From the NCBI RefSeq assembly GCF_000276665.1, contig NW_004955437.1, positions 2,327,461 through 2,391,460 of the forward strand: a DNA stretch of 64,000 bases, written 5' to 3'. The stretch comes from Chinchilla lanigera (taxonomy: Eukaryota > Chordata > Mammalia > Rodentia > Chinchillidae). The translations under genes were made by a program, and so were the position numbers. This document shows positions 23,699 to 35,300 of this stretch, piece after piece (the first letter of the stretch is position 1; the number at the start of each line of letters is the position of its first letter). Below the pieces are notes generated by a model. That model searched no databases. It worked only from the letters and a program-made list of their open reading frames with translations, and was not told the origin of the DNA.

Positions 23699-23728
<30 letters not shown>
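23698..23728. repeat. (CA)n microsatellite
   Basis: About 13 uninterrupted CA units ending in cacact. Intergenic. Confidence 0.97.
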
Positions 23729-23729
<1 letters not shown>

Positions 23730-24029
23730 GAGCAAAGGATAATCTGACCCCGGGTCAGTTGTGCTGCTGTTGAGAATCCCCATGTGGCTCTGGGGGACAT
23801 GCGAGTGGCTTGGTGTCTCCCACAGCCCCCAGCCCCTGAAACTTGGGCTTTCAGCTGTTTCCTTAGTTGGACGCTAAATGCTTCTCCTGCACTTATTCAT
23901 TTATTTTACAAATATAGCACCACATGTAAAAGAGCAATTGTCCCGGGTGACAGAGCACTCCTGGATGTCCTGCCGTGCAGTTGTCTCAGGCGGCCTGGTC
24001 ACTGCTGCCCGTGTCCTCCACCCTAGCAC

Positions 24030-24185
24030 TTGCTGCCATCTGGAAGCACTTGAGAGTGACAGAATGGGGACAGGACTGGTCCCTGCTGAAGAGCACCTGA
24101 GTCTCAGCACTTCCATCTGTAAAATAGGAGCTATAGAGTTCTCTCATCTCATGCAGTTGTTGTAAACACCGTGTGACTCAGCGCA
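24030..24185 (+). mobile_element. MIR-like remnant
   Basis: 'cttccatctgtaaaatagga' and 'tcatctcatgcagttgttgt' in MIR order. Confidence 0.6.
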
Positions 24186-25284
24186 TGGAAAACCAAGAGT
24201 CTCCGGCGCTGACAGCCTTTGGCTACGAGGCCCATGAGAAACTGCTGGTGCAACTGAGCAGGGGTGGCCTGGCCAGGCCTTCATCTTAGAAGGACAGGAG
24301 GACTCTTCCACTTCGGACTGAAGGATGGAGCGGAGATGTCCTGGTCACTTCCAGCCACTGTAACAAATTCCTGCAGATGCACACCAGGAATTTACCTCTC
24401 CCAGCTCTGGAGGCTGGGAACCTGGGGTGGGCGGCAGGGCACCGGAGGGCGGGGCAGAGGATCCTGGCTCCCACACCCTCGTGTGGCACAGAGCAGAGAG
24501 AGAAGCAGGCGCCCAGGGGACTCCGGTAAGGGTGCTTGTGCCATCCAAGAGGACGCAGACCTTTGCACTACGGTTCTCAGGACACTGGGCATTCCGCATC
24601 CAAAGACTGCGATGCCTGAGAGGTAGGGCACGAGGTGAGCCTGGAGTGTGCTGGTGTCCGGAGAGCCAGGCTGTGGGGCTGTGGGGCCACGGGGCCGCAG
24701 CACCAGGAAAGGAGCCCTGGCACAGGAGGCTGAGCTGGAGGCCAGGGAGGCCCAGGCACCCAGGGGCATGGGACAGAGTCCCTGAGCACGGAGCTCCAGG
24801 TAGGAAGCAGCCCCAGCTGACCAGGGAACCCTCCCCATGTGACTCCTGCTGCAGGGACCCAGGACGCTCGAGGTGAGGACGCTCGGGGTTCGGCACCCTG
24901 AGCCCCGGTCACAATGCTGCTCGCTCTGGTCCGTCCAGCGAGGCCATAGAGAAAACCTCCAAGCATCCAGGGTTTCCAGGGACAACCACATTCCGGACGA
25001 AGCTCGAGAAGATTTCTTTGTACACAGAAACCAGCATCCAATAAGCAAAATCCACAGTGTCGGGCACCCAATAAAAAAATCGCCAGGGACTGAGAGGAGG
25101 CGTGACCCCTAAGGAGAAGAAAACTCAACTGGTTAAAGCTGAGCTGGCAGTGGCACGGATGGCACTGGGACTGGTGGGCCAGGGCATCCCAAGGGCTGTG
25201 ACGATTATGTTCCATGCGGCCAAGCGCTGGGGAAGCGCGTGTTTAACTAGAGGCTCAGGAGGTACAAGGCGAATCCAGTCTCAC

Positions 25285-25372
25285 TTCTTTTTTTTGATAC
25301 TGGGAATCAAACTCAGGACCTCACACCTGCCAAGCAGGTGCTGTGCCGCTGCACTATATCCCTGGCCCCTCA
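25285..25372 (-). mobile_element. ID-type SINE, antisense
   Basis: 'tttttttgatactgggaatc' start, 'aggacctcacacctgccaag', ends 'actatatccctggcccctc'. Confidence 0.87.
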
Positions 25373-25511
25373 GTGCTTTGGAGGATGAAAGAGACAAGGC
25401 CGAGATTTTTTTTTAGTGCACTGCGTATAATTAACAGCCAATTGGTTAGTGACAAAAAGATCGTGAACCTGAAGACATTAGCAATAGAAAGGGTAGAAAA
25501 TGAAACAGAGG

Positions 25512-25668
25512 CCAGGCACAGTGGCGCACACCTGTAATCCCAGCACTCGGGAGGCTGAGGCAGGAGGATCACTATGAGTTCCAGGCCAGCGTGGGCTACA
25601 CAGTGAGTTAAAGCCCAGCCTAATCTACTACAAAGCAAGACACTGACTCCAAAGAAAAAAACAAAACA
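25512..25668 (+). mobile_element. B1-like SINE
   Basis: 'ggccaggcacagtggcgcacacctgtaatc', 'gcactcgggaggctgaggcaggaggatcac', A-rich tail 'aaagaaaaaaacaaaacaaagc'. Confidence 0.92.
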
Positions 25669-25944
25669 AAGCAGATAGAGCATTGCTGAGCTCTGAGACA
25701 ACTCTGAGACCTGGTGTGTGTGTAACAGAAGCCCCCTGAGGGAGATGGTAGAGGTGAGAAGTGAAACATTTTTGAAGAAATGATGTCCGCAAATTTTCCA
25801 AATATAATGGACACAGTAAACCTGGGGATTCAAGAAGTTCAGCAAAACTCAAGCACATGAAACATGAAGAAAACCACTCCACAATCAAATCAATCAAATC
25901 GCTTAAGAGCAGTGAGGAAGGAAACAACTTAAAAGGGTCAGAGA

Positions 25945-25985
25945 AAGTCGGTATGGTGGTGCGCGCCTGAAATCCTAGTGGTAGA
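25945..25985 (+). mobile_element. Truncated B1-like SINE
   Basis: 'gtcggtatggtggtgcgcgcctgaaatcc' is the left end of a B1; the rest is missing. Confidence 0.65.
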
Positions 25986-26629
25986 GGGCCTCCAAATACA
26001 TCTCAGGAAACATTATAACTCCCAACCTGCGAGGGATCCTAGATGCCAAGTGCATGTTCCCCAAAAGCGAAGATTGAATTCTAAGGAACAACAGAGGCTA
26101 AGAGTAGGAAATTGTCTCGAGGGAGAGAGATACAGCTCCTGAGAGGCTGGGGGCACTCGGAAAATGGGTTGCCAAGGAGCCCACTGCTCAAAGGAAGTTT
26201 TACAGAGCAAAATCACAAGGCAGGTGCAACGTGGGACAAAACTGCGATCAACCAATCAGATTACGAATATAGCTGCTGAGGTAATGTTGATCCAGTGGGA
26301 AAGCAAGTCATGTAGCAAGTGTGCAGGGAAAGAACAGGGACTTTTTTGCAAGAGATGAGTCAGGAGGTCCTGGTCACCCACCTCAGTGACTGATGTTTAG
26401 CTAAACTTCATTGGACCAGGTGCTATCAATTATAGTATAGTCTTTATTGCTTACCCTTCCGGAAGACATGTAGGCCTGGCCATTCCATCTTTATCTTGAG
26501 GCCTGGCCTTTGACAGATGTGCCACCAGCCACAGTTGTAATGTGCTCTTGGCCTCTGCACTGACTTCCTCCAGGGGCAAGCCCTGTCTGACTGCCTATAT
26601 TTCTACCTAACTTAGCTGTCTATAATATT

Positions 26630-26720
26630 AGCACTCTGGGAGGCTGAGGCAGGAGGATCCCAAGTTCAAGCCCAGCCTGGACAATTCAGTGATTTAGCTA
26701 GAACCTGTTCTGTTTTGATT
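26630..26720 (+). mobile_element. B1-like SINE, 5'-truncated
   Basis: 'gcactctgggaggctgaggcaggaggatcc' through 'tagaacctgttctgttttg'. Confidence 0.82.
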
Positions 26721-28004
26721 TGTTTTAAAGCAGCCAGAAGAGATACATTATTTATGAAGAGACAAAGATAAGGCTGACAGCAGAAACAAGGACAGAGACA
26801 CAGAAAGTTGTCAGGCGTCACACAGGGAGGAGATGGTTGGAGGCTGGAGGGAGGTGGAAGAGGGGAGACCCCCACGGGGGATTTGGGGAACGCGTGGGCC
26901 TGGTGGGCGTCCCGGAGGTGGCTCTGGGCATGCGGAGGCAGAGCACTACCTAGCGGCTGGGACAGGTGGGACGGAGGACCTGGGAGAGGACCCAGGTTTC
27001 TGGCTTGTCTGGCTGCTGGTTGCCCGGATGGGGACCCTGGGGACAAGGACAGAGACAGAGCTGGAGAAGTAGGGTGGAGCCAAGTGCCTGTGCTCAGCCT
27101 CACGCCGGAGACTTCGAGGCTGCAGGAGGCATGTGTGCTCGGCGCTCCCCGAACCGGGTTGGGCAGGACCGGCGAAGCCGTCCCTAGGTAACAAACAGGC
27201 CCGGAGGTCTGGGTAGCTCAGCAGTTTAATTCTTGTCCTGGAAACTCGCGTGGTTGGCAGAGTCTCCTCCACCCGTGCCCAGGGGAGCAGGTGACATGTC
27301 ACCACCGCCACCTGCAGTCTCCAAGGTGGCCCAGGACCTAGTCGCGTGGAGACCGGCAGTGTTTCTGCCCACGGCCTTGCCCCGCTGCGAGGAGGCAGGA
27401 GGAACAGGGACCAGGCACCAAGCGAGCTGGGCGTCTCCGTGGGAGCCCGCGGAACTGGGGAGGTAGAGGAGGCGGGGGAGTGGGGCCAGGCCCGGCACCC
27501 CGAAGGGCCCCACGTTTGAGGAGCGGGCAGAGCAGACGTGCAAAGCCCAGGGAGCGTGCGTCCCTGCAGAAGGGCCGCGGAGCCCCCGTGGCCTCCCGGC
27601 TCACACGGCGCTGGATCTGGAGCGCATCCCAGAGCCACCGAGGGCTGCCTGGGTTCGCTCCCCGCCCCTGCGCGCCACCCAGCAGGCGCCGGCCGTGCCC
27701 CGCGGTGGCTGGGGCTGCAGCGCTTCTGAGAGCCCTGGCTCTGAGGCTTAGTGTCCTCCTGTCCACCTGCGAGACAGGGGCAGCGGGTGAGCGTGGGGCC
27801 TGTCCAGGTAGACACTAGCTTCTCCACCCGCCCTGCCGCAGCGGTGGTGCAGGGGCGCCCTCGCCTCTCTCCTCCCCCACCTCCCTCCCTCCTCTTCCAG
27901 GAAGCCTCTTCCTCCAATCACACACAGAGAAGCAGGGCTGGGAACCCAAGAAAGGGTCTGATTTGCATACCCAGGCCCCTCCCCCACCCCTTCTTACGGG
28001 CACG

Positions 28005-28018
28005 GTTGCCATAGCAAC
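28005..28018. promoter_or_regulatory. RFX-type X-box
   Basis: GTTGCCATAGCAAC is an almost perfect inverted repeat matching the RFX X-box. An octamer in reverse (ATTTGCAT) is at 27961-27968 and C-rich GC-box-like text lies between. Confidence 0.5.
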
Positions 28019-28084
28019 TGGCCCCAAAAGACTCTTCTCTGCAGTCGCCTCCCCTTTTCTGTACTGCTGGAATCTCGCTGCCTC

Positions 28085-28215
28085 ACACAGGCTCTGAAAG
28101 TCAGAGCTGAAATCTTCATTTTAAGGCTAAACAGGCCCAGAGAGGGAAGGCAACCTGTCCAAAGGCACACAGCAAAACTGGTGCCAGAGCCTTAACTAGA
28201 ATCCAGGTCTCTCCG
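28085..28215 (-). mobile_element. MIR-like remnant, antisense
   Basis: 'ggcccagagagggaaggcaa', 'ccaaaggcacacagcaaaac', 'agaatccaggtctctccg'. Confidence 0.62.
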
Positions 28216-28964
28216 TTCCCACTCCAGGTTGCCTGGCTTCTAGGCCCTGGGACTCAGCTGTCACAGGATAAGGGCGATTGGGAAGCTCTGTTCCTGCCCA
28301 ACACCTTGGGCAGCTGGCCCCACGAGCGCAAAGTTTAGCCACAGAATTGTAGGCTCCCAAGCCAGCAGTCACAAAGCTGTTTGGGGCAGCCAGCTGCCCC
28401 GCTGTTCCCAGCCAGCCGCGGTTGTGGAGTGACCTTAGAAGCTCTGGAAGGCCTGGTCCCCACTGTGCATCGGTACAAAGTGTGCCCCAAAGATAGCCCT
28501 TTACTGCGTAGTTAGAAAAACAAGGGCTCTTGGAGCAGATCCCTGCCCTGCAGCCAGCAGGCCCCGCACTGGGAGGAGAGTTTGATTTAACTTCTTATGA
28601 ACAAATTTTCCAACAGGTGCAAAAGGAGAGTAGTGCAGACTTCCCCACTGCCCGGTGAGAATCACCCGGCCAGCATGGTCTCTGTTTCCTGTCCCTGGCC
28701 ATTGCATCCCTCCAAAGCAGACCCAGGCTGGTTTTATGGGGACAGGGGGCCAAGGTCTGCAAAGGGAAGCCACAGGAGGGGCTCAGGCGGGAAGGTCCTA
28801 GGGCAGACCCCGGAGTTAGGTAGCTCCCAAGGCGCAGCTGCACGCAGAACGAGAGGCCCCAGTTCTGCGATGGAGGCGGAGGCGCCGGATAAGGCAGCCA
28901 AGCCCCATTTCCTGCCCCGAACCCACCTCTCTTTGTTTCCTTTCCCCTCTCTTTTCCCCCCTCA

Positions 28965-29165
28965 CTCGCAATAAAAACATAATTACGGGGCTTTATAAAA
29001 AAAAAAAAAGGCAAATTATGGTGACATGCTTTAATTATCTGCCGAGCGATGGCGGGCTGAATTACACAGGCAGGGCCTCGGAGGTTACCTAAAAATAAAG
29101 CAAGAAGCCTCATTAGATGCTAATTGCTGCTTTTGCCAACCGAAGTGAGATTTGGGCACCAAGTG
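28965..29165. promoter_or_regulatory. Candidate conserved non-coding element
   Basis: 'aacataattacggggcttta', 'gctttaattatctgccgagc', 'gctgaattacacaggcaggg', 'tagatgctaattgctgcttt'. Non-repetitive; about 2.2 kb beyond the GRM4 poly(A) signal. Confidence 0.4.
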
Positions 29166-31374
29166 CCACTCAATTCTGGGATGTGGTGAGGGGCGAGCCC
29201 TGGGAGGCTCAGAGTGCCAGGGCCAAGCCCCAAGGGCAGCCAGGGCAGGACGGGCAGGCAGCGGGGCAGAGAGAACCCCTCAGCGCCAGGCCGGGCCCCA
29301 GTCTCCCCACGGTGCTCAGTGGAACTGGAGGATGGAAGGGGGGCAGCGGCAGCATCTTTGAGGGGACCATAGGCCCTCCCCAGCACTGGCCACAGGACAT
29401 TAGAACAAGAAGCAGCCCACCTGGGCCAGAAGGGACCCCGGGGTCTAGCTTGTCCACTGCTTCTGCAGCCCTGTCCCCAAGACCACAGGAGTTCCACCGT
29501 TTCCTGTGTGTCCAGCAGCCTGGCAGGTGAATGGGCTCCTATTCAAGCTGCTAGAGCCCAGTGACTGTGAGCACCCAGCAAGCTCGTGAGCCAGACCTGG
29601 CTTCACAATCCCCACAGTCTGGCCCTCACGTGGCCTGTGGGGCTGCACAGCTGGCCTCACCTCAGAGGTTCAGCGCTGCTGTCCTGGGGAGGCCTCCCAG
29701 GATCCCCAGGGGTGAGAGTGTGCCGGGGTAGGACGGTGGCCACAGCCCCTGGACACAGCAAAGGCCCCGGGCCGCCAGCTCCCTGTCCATCTTGTTCCAG
29801 TACAAAGCTCCAGCACCCGTCAGGTGCTCCTGAGTGTCCCACAGGAGCCCGGGCATTAGTGAGGGTAGGGAAAGCCAGCTGACCCACGTGAGACACCCGG
29901 GCTTCCGGGGTGCACCTGAGAAGCCCCCTTGGTCCCCGCTCAGCAGCCCCAGCTGCACCCCCATGGTGCCAGAAGTTCTGACTGCCAGCCACCTACCCGC
30001 CTTGGCCCACGGAGCCCACACCCCTCTCTATGCCCTGGCTCAGGGGCTCACGCTCACCCCTCACCCAAGCCTTTGCCCCTGCACCCTCATGGCCATGGTT
30101 ACTGGGGACCATGGCTGCCAAACTCGGTTTGGCTCCTCACTGGACCAGAAGCTCCCCGAGGCCAAGGCTGCGTCTCCCCGCTGGCAGGGCACTGACCTGT
30201 CCTGAGAGCCCTGTGCAGGTGAGGGACACCAGGTCTGAACCCCACGCAGCTGTCCTGGCCCCCACGGGGCCAGAGGCCTTGAACGCTGCCCTTACCTCTT
30301 CCCAGCTGCCACAGCCCTCTCCTGAGAGCTGAGGGCTGGGGGACAGCACCCCACCCCTGAACGAGGAGATGGCCCCATCACTGGCCCCTGCAGATGGGGG
30401 GCCCTGGGCAAGCCTGCGCCGAGCGCCTCCCTCACCCCAAGGCTCCAGGCCAGCCTCCAGCTCCTCAAGAAGGGGCCGGGCCAGAAAGGAAGACACCAGA
30501 CAGGGTGCCGTGCAGGACCCCCCACGCCACTCCCACCACCCCCACTTGGAAGTCCAGCAAGCACCGGGGCCGCAGCCTCACGTTGCTGACGGGCTTCAGC
30601 GCTGGGCAGGATCCACACTGGGGTCTCGGGCCCCCTTGCTGGGGGCAAGGTAGCCCCCCTACTCCCCTGCCCCGGCTCAGACACTTCTAGCATACACCAA
30701 GTGGGGGGTACAGCCGGGACACCCCAGGAGCGTGGTGGGCTCGCAGAGGGGCACTGATGCCGGGCCTGCACATGACCCGGCCACTCAGCCACCCTGCACA
30801 CAGTCAGTGCCTGGCTCTGCCCCTGGGCCACTGTGTCGCGCTGCCAGCGGCCAGCTGGGTGGGGGCCCACTGTGTCGCTGCCTGTAATCTCCCTGCACGG
30901 CCGGCTGGGAGCCACTCACCTCCCACCTCCACCCATGCACAAGGGTGGGCTCGCACGTACGGGAGGAGACTGATGGGCACGTGCCATCCCCGTGCCAGGG
31001 GCTTGAGGCCTCACGGCCAGGCACGCGTCCTCTCGGGGCCTGGACCTGTGGGGCTGTGCCAGCCAGGAGCCACTCCCTGAGGGGAGAATTGAGCCGGAGG
31101 AGGGGAGAGGCTCGGTTACAGGGTGGGGGGCAGAGGGTACAGGGAGGGGGCCAGGAGACAGAGGAGGGGATGGCAGATGTGGGTCTGCCAGGAACTGCCC
31201 GTCCCTGCCCTTTACCTGGACCCGGCTGTCCCTGACCAGGCCTCCCGACAACACAGAGCCCCGAGGCCCCACACGGCCCTCCCTCCCTCCCTCCATCCCT
31301 CAACTCCAGCCCCTCTGGACTTGGGTGGTCCCGACCCTCGGTCCCCCAGCAGGACCCACAGTGGACACGGAGCC

Positions 31375-32271
31375 CAGGTGCAAAACCATGTGTTTATTTT
31401 TATTAGAAATGTTCTCAGTATAAAAACGATCATGCGCTACACATTGTCATCAATAACCATCACCAGACACCCAGGCACTGAACTCCGTGTGGTCAGCAGG
31501 AGGGGTAGGCGCAGGCGGGCAGGACACACGGCCGACGGGCAGGGGCAGGCGGTGGGCAGCGGGCCACGGGGACACACACACGAGGCCACCAGGAGGGCGC
31601 GGCACTTGCAACACACTTGAGATTTGTTTTTGTTTTGGCTTTTTCATGTTTTGATTTTTTTTTTTTTCCTTTTTTCTCTTTTGGGACCTGGAAGAGTTGG
31701 CAGACTGCTGAATTGGGGGGCACTGAAGTAGGGGGGACTGGAAAGAAAAATGCATGAGAGGCGCGATGGGGGGCCCGGGAGGGGCAGGACAGGGCCGGCG
31801 GGAGCAGAGGCGGGGGAGAGGAAGGAACCACAGAAGCAGAGAACCCAGACAGAAGGACGTGCAGAGAAAACAGGCGCGACAGAGATGGGAGAACGGAAGG
31901 ACAGCAGTGGAGACGGACGGATGGACACGGGGACCAGCAGGACAGACAGAAGGGGAGGGCACAGAGAGAACCAGCGCTGGGGCTCCACACCCTGAGCCCT
32001 GTGCTCTGCGGCCAGCAGCGGCGGCGGTGAGACCCGCGCTCTTGCAGTGCCTGGAGCTGCCCGGCCCCTCGGCCGTTTCCTGTCGCCCACCCAGCTTGCC
32101 CTGGCTCCCGGCAGTGACGGCCGGGGCTCCGCTGTCCTCAGCACCAAGCCACGTCCGTGGGCGCCCACAGGCAGGCAGGACATCAGCTGGGTCCTCGGAA
32201 GTGGCCGTGGCCCAGCACACCATCCACGGGGCTGTGGCTCCTCCTTGTCCTGCATGGCTCCGGCAGCCTAG
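31375..32271 (-). other. GRM4: GRM4 3' untranslated region
   Basis: About 0.9 kb from the stop codon to the tandem poly(A) signals. In mRNA sense it starts GC-rich, becomes strongly pyrimidine-rich (complement of the purine run 31745-31990), then has an A-rich tract (complement of the T-rich run 31619-31680), and ends in AU-rich sequence. The last ~20 bases before 31375 are a guess at the cleavage site. The A-rich tract could cause internal oligo-dT priming in cDNA work. Confidence 0.8.
31393..31404 (-). terminator. GRM4: GRM4 tandem polyadenylation signals
   Basis: On the minus strand two AATAAA hexamers lie back to back, at 31404-31399 and 31398-31393, inside TTTCTAATAAAAATAAACAC. They sit about 870 bp after the stop codon. 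Cleavage is expected 10-30 bp further left, near 31365-31385. Confidence 0.85.
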
Positions 32272-32321
32272 CTAGATGGCATGGTTGGTGTAGGTGACAT
32301 AAGTCTGTTTGGTGGCCAGCG
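32272..32321 (-). CDS. GRM4: GRM4 terminal coding exon (last 16 residues and stop)
   Basis: Minus-strand coding part of the last exon, acceptor ctccttccag at 32322-32331. CG completes an Ala codon, then [15 protein letters not shown] and stop TAG at 32272-32274. It is too short for most ORF scans and is recognised because it matches the conserved mGluR4 C-terminus exactly. The end of the tail is the region that binds PDZ proteins in group III receptors (family knowledge). The exon continues as 3' UTR to the left. Confidence 0.97.
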
Positions 32322-35300
32322 CTGGAAGGAGAGAGACCAGGGGGACGCAGGAATCAGGAGCTGCCTGTTTCACGCCCTTCGTCCCTGTAGGCACTGCCCT
32401 GCACTAGAACCTACCATAGCTCCCTACTACCTGTGGCATCCAGTCCAGGTCCCTGAACTCTGCAGCTGACATCCCCTAACCCACATGCCAGCCCCACCCC
32501 ATCTCCCACTGTGCCCCATTCCTGGGTCTCGGCCCAGACTGCCCCCCTAGGGTCCCTCCTCCATTCCTCGGCCTGAGCCGAGCTGTTCCCCTTCACTTCG
32601 TCACCCCACCTTTGAAGCACACTTCCCGAGCCCCACTCCTCTGGGGACTGCAGCCTCCTAACGCCACCACACCCTAACACATTCCCTTTGTTTGTGCAAC
32701 AATTATGTAACTGCAAAGGATCGTCAAAGGGAAGGCTCTCAGAAGTTCAAGGGCTCGTGCTCTGGAGGAGCTCATGGGAAGAGCACGCATGCGGAGTGGC
32801 GGCCCAGGGAAGCAAGGGACCTGGCACAGAGGAAACACTGACAACGAGAGAGAGAGGGGCCCTGCTCAGCTAGAAACTGAGGCACAGGATGGACTCAGCC
32901 CCAGGAAAACACAAGCGCCCAGGTCCCCATGGCCCTCTGAGTGTCGTCCTTCAACCGCTCGGGGCCCCTGTGTCCCCTTGGTCTTGAGATGACCTCCTCT
33001 CTGCCCCCCGCCACACTGGCTGCTGCTCCCCGCACGACTGGGACTGGGGTGGCACATCTGGGTGTCTCCTGGCCACAGCCCCTTGGCACCGGTCCCCTAC
33101 AGGACCCAGACCAGTGTCTGTTCCACAGCCGGGTGGTGACATCAGCTCTCATGAGCGTCCCCTGTTCAGGGGGGCCAAAGACGGGTCACCCCCATTTGAC
33201 AGATGAGCGCCTGAGGCCTTCGGTCTTGTCCTGTCCTGCCAGGTTTGGGACCCTCTCTACGGCCAGGAATAAGGGTCCACAGGGAAGAAGATGGACAGAA
33301 GAAAACCATGCCATTCTTTGCCTTAAAGCCGTCCCAACTTGCTCTTTCAGGTCAGCTCAGAAAAGGGGATGTGTCTGCCACCTGAAGAGGAAGTGGAGGA
33401 TGGCAGTGTGGCAGTCTGCAGGTTGTCCCCTCTTCTCTGGGCACGGGACGGCCAAGTGAAGGACTACATTTCCCAGCCTCCCTTGCAGTTGGGTAGGTCC
33501 TCATAGGCTACCATCTTGCTAATGATGTTCATGCCCGAGCTTCACGCAACTCCCACATCCTGGAATTGAAACAGTGTGTCCCCTGTCTTTCCTCTCCATT
33601 CCCCTCTGGAGGACAGTGGCGTCAGCCCCAGGTCTCTGGAGGCCCACGGAGCAGCAGGATGGAAGGAACCGGGGCCCCACCCTGCCCTCCCACGACATAC
33701 TCTATGTCGGAGAGAAACAAACATCCCTGTCGTTCTGTTCTTGGACCTGAGTCACAGCAGCATACCCAGAAGCCCACGAATACAGACAGTATCCTGTGTT
33801 CCTAGGAGTCCTTCGTGAGTGGAGGGACTTGCTGGGGATGGGGGAAGCCACGGGGCCACCATGCAGGTGGTGGGGAGCCACCAGGTCCCCCGCGTGGCAA
33901 AAACAAACCACCGATGGAGCCGAGTGGAGTGGGTGGGTGACCTTACGTAGAAGTGAGCTCCCTGTCTGCAGAAGTAGTCAAGCAGAGAGAGGATGGGCAG
34001 TCCCTTGGCTGGACAGAAGCAGGGAAGTTTCAGAGTTCAGGTGCCACGTGAACGGGTGTCATGGGCCATGACATCCAGAAAAAGAATGGGAATACCGCAT
34101 GGCACCCCCCACAGTTTATAAAAAACCCTCCCACATCCCTCCAGGGTGCCGGTGACAAGGACAGAGGGACCATGGGACAGCAGCCAGCACCCAGGCTGGG
34201 CTGGGACGCGCTTGGGGAGAGGAGTCCAGGACTTGGGTGGCAGGTGTGCCTCGGGCAGTGGAGGGCACAGAGGAGCTCAATTTGGGGCACAGGGAGGCCT
34301 CACCCGCCCTGCCTTTGCTGCTGGGCCTCGGTTTCCCCGCCATGACGCCAGCGAGCGAGGGGCCCTTTTTGCCTAGACTCCTTTTCCCCAGGGGCTGCCA
34401 ACCGCCTCCAATGCCTCCGCCCCGTCTAGTCCTCCACCGTCAGGAAAGAGTGCAGCTGATCAGCTCATCACCCGCCTGCAGGTCAGGCTGGTGCGAATCG
34501 ATCCCCAGGGCGCCCTCAGCCCCTGGGAGAACTGAAAAAACTGAGTTTGCAACTGTGACGCCCTTCAAAGGCTCCGCTGGAGCCGCGATGGCCAGCGCCC
34601 ACCGGCTGCGGGGGAAATGCAGGCCTGAGGCGTCATGGGCACTGGGAACCGGGAGAGGGTGGGCACGAGTGCCGCAAAGCAGAGCGGCTGTCCTCCTCCT
34701 CGGAGCCAGCGCTGTCTCCCCTGGTCCGTCCCATTCAGCCCCCGACACTCGCCAAGGCCCAGGGTCCTTCAGGGAGCCTCAGTTTCACCCTCCCAGAACG
34801 GGAACAGTGAGTCTGCCCGGGCCCCTGAGAGGTAACAGTGAGGCTGAAAGGGAGAGCCGGGCCTGGGGCCAGCCCTGCGTCACTGTCACCGCTAGGGACA
34901 CCTCAGCACCTGGCACATGGCCGGCCAGCACCTGCCCCTGGGCGCTGCAGCCCCCTCCTCTGGAAGCGGCGTGATGGTAAAGCCCACGGCCGGCTCAGCC
35001 CAGGAGCGACTGCAAACACCCTCAGCCTACACCGTGTAGGGCAGCAGGGCTGAGATCCCTGCGGCGATGGGCGGATGGGGACAGGGGGGCATGGGTGGGG
35101 AGGTGACACCCAGGAGCACCCCAGTGTGCTCCCCGCTGAGGCAGCCCCTCCCTGCTGGCTTTCCGTCACCTGCAGCCTGATAGCAACGAGCCGGACGGCG
35201 CGAGGTGCTCGCTGACAGTCCCCATTTGTCGCCCTGTGTCTCCACACCCAATCTGCTGGCCATCAGGCCCCTGAATTATTTATTCTGCTGTTTGTTTAAA

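Larger units (their letters stand above)
24960..25930 (+). mobile_element. Old LINE-1 fragments split by SINEs
   Basis: 'atccacagtgtcgggcacccaataaaaaaatcgcc' (25050-25084) and 'aatggacacagtaaacctgg' with 'ttcagcaaaactcaagcaca' (25805-25860) resemble old L1 (L1M/HAL1-type) sequence. ID and B1 elements interrupt it. Assignment is by pattern only. Confidence 0.55.
19765..31370. other. Intergenic DNA next to the GRM4 3' end, no gene recognised
   Basis: Holds old LINE fragments (22.7-23.1, 25.0-25.9 kb), SINEs, the CpG-rich block at 21.1-22.6 kb, a second CpG-moderate stretch at 27.1-27.9 kb with a 323-codon minus frame, and candidate elements at 28.0 and 29.0 kb. 29.2-31.37 kb is unique GC-rich DNA with nothing recognised. 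26.0-26.6 kb is non-coding and unassigned. Confidence 0.7.

Noticed and set aside
26946..27917. 323-codon open frame on the minus strand
   Set aside because: Composition is Pro/Arg/Ser/Gly-rich as expected from GC-rich DNA, no recognisable domain, and other frames are open across the same region. Not called as a gene.
33463..33488. ZNF143-like 'actacatttcccagcctccc' as a promoter mark
   Set aside because: The continuing text 'ttgcagttgggtaggtcctc' is the style of an old interspersed repeat, and it lies deep in a GRM4 intron without CpG content.
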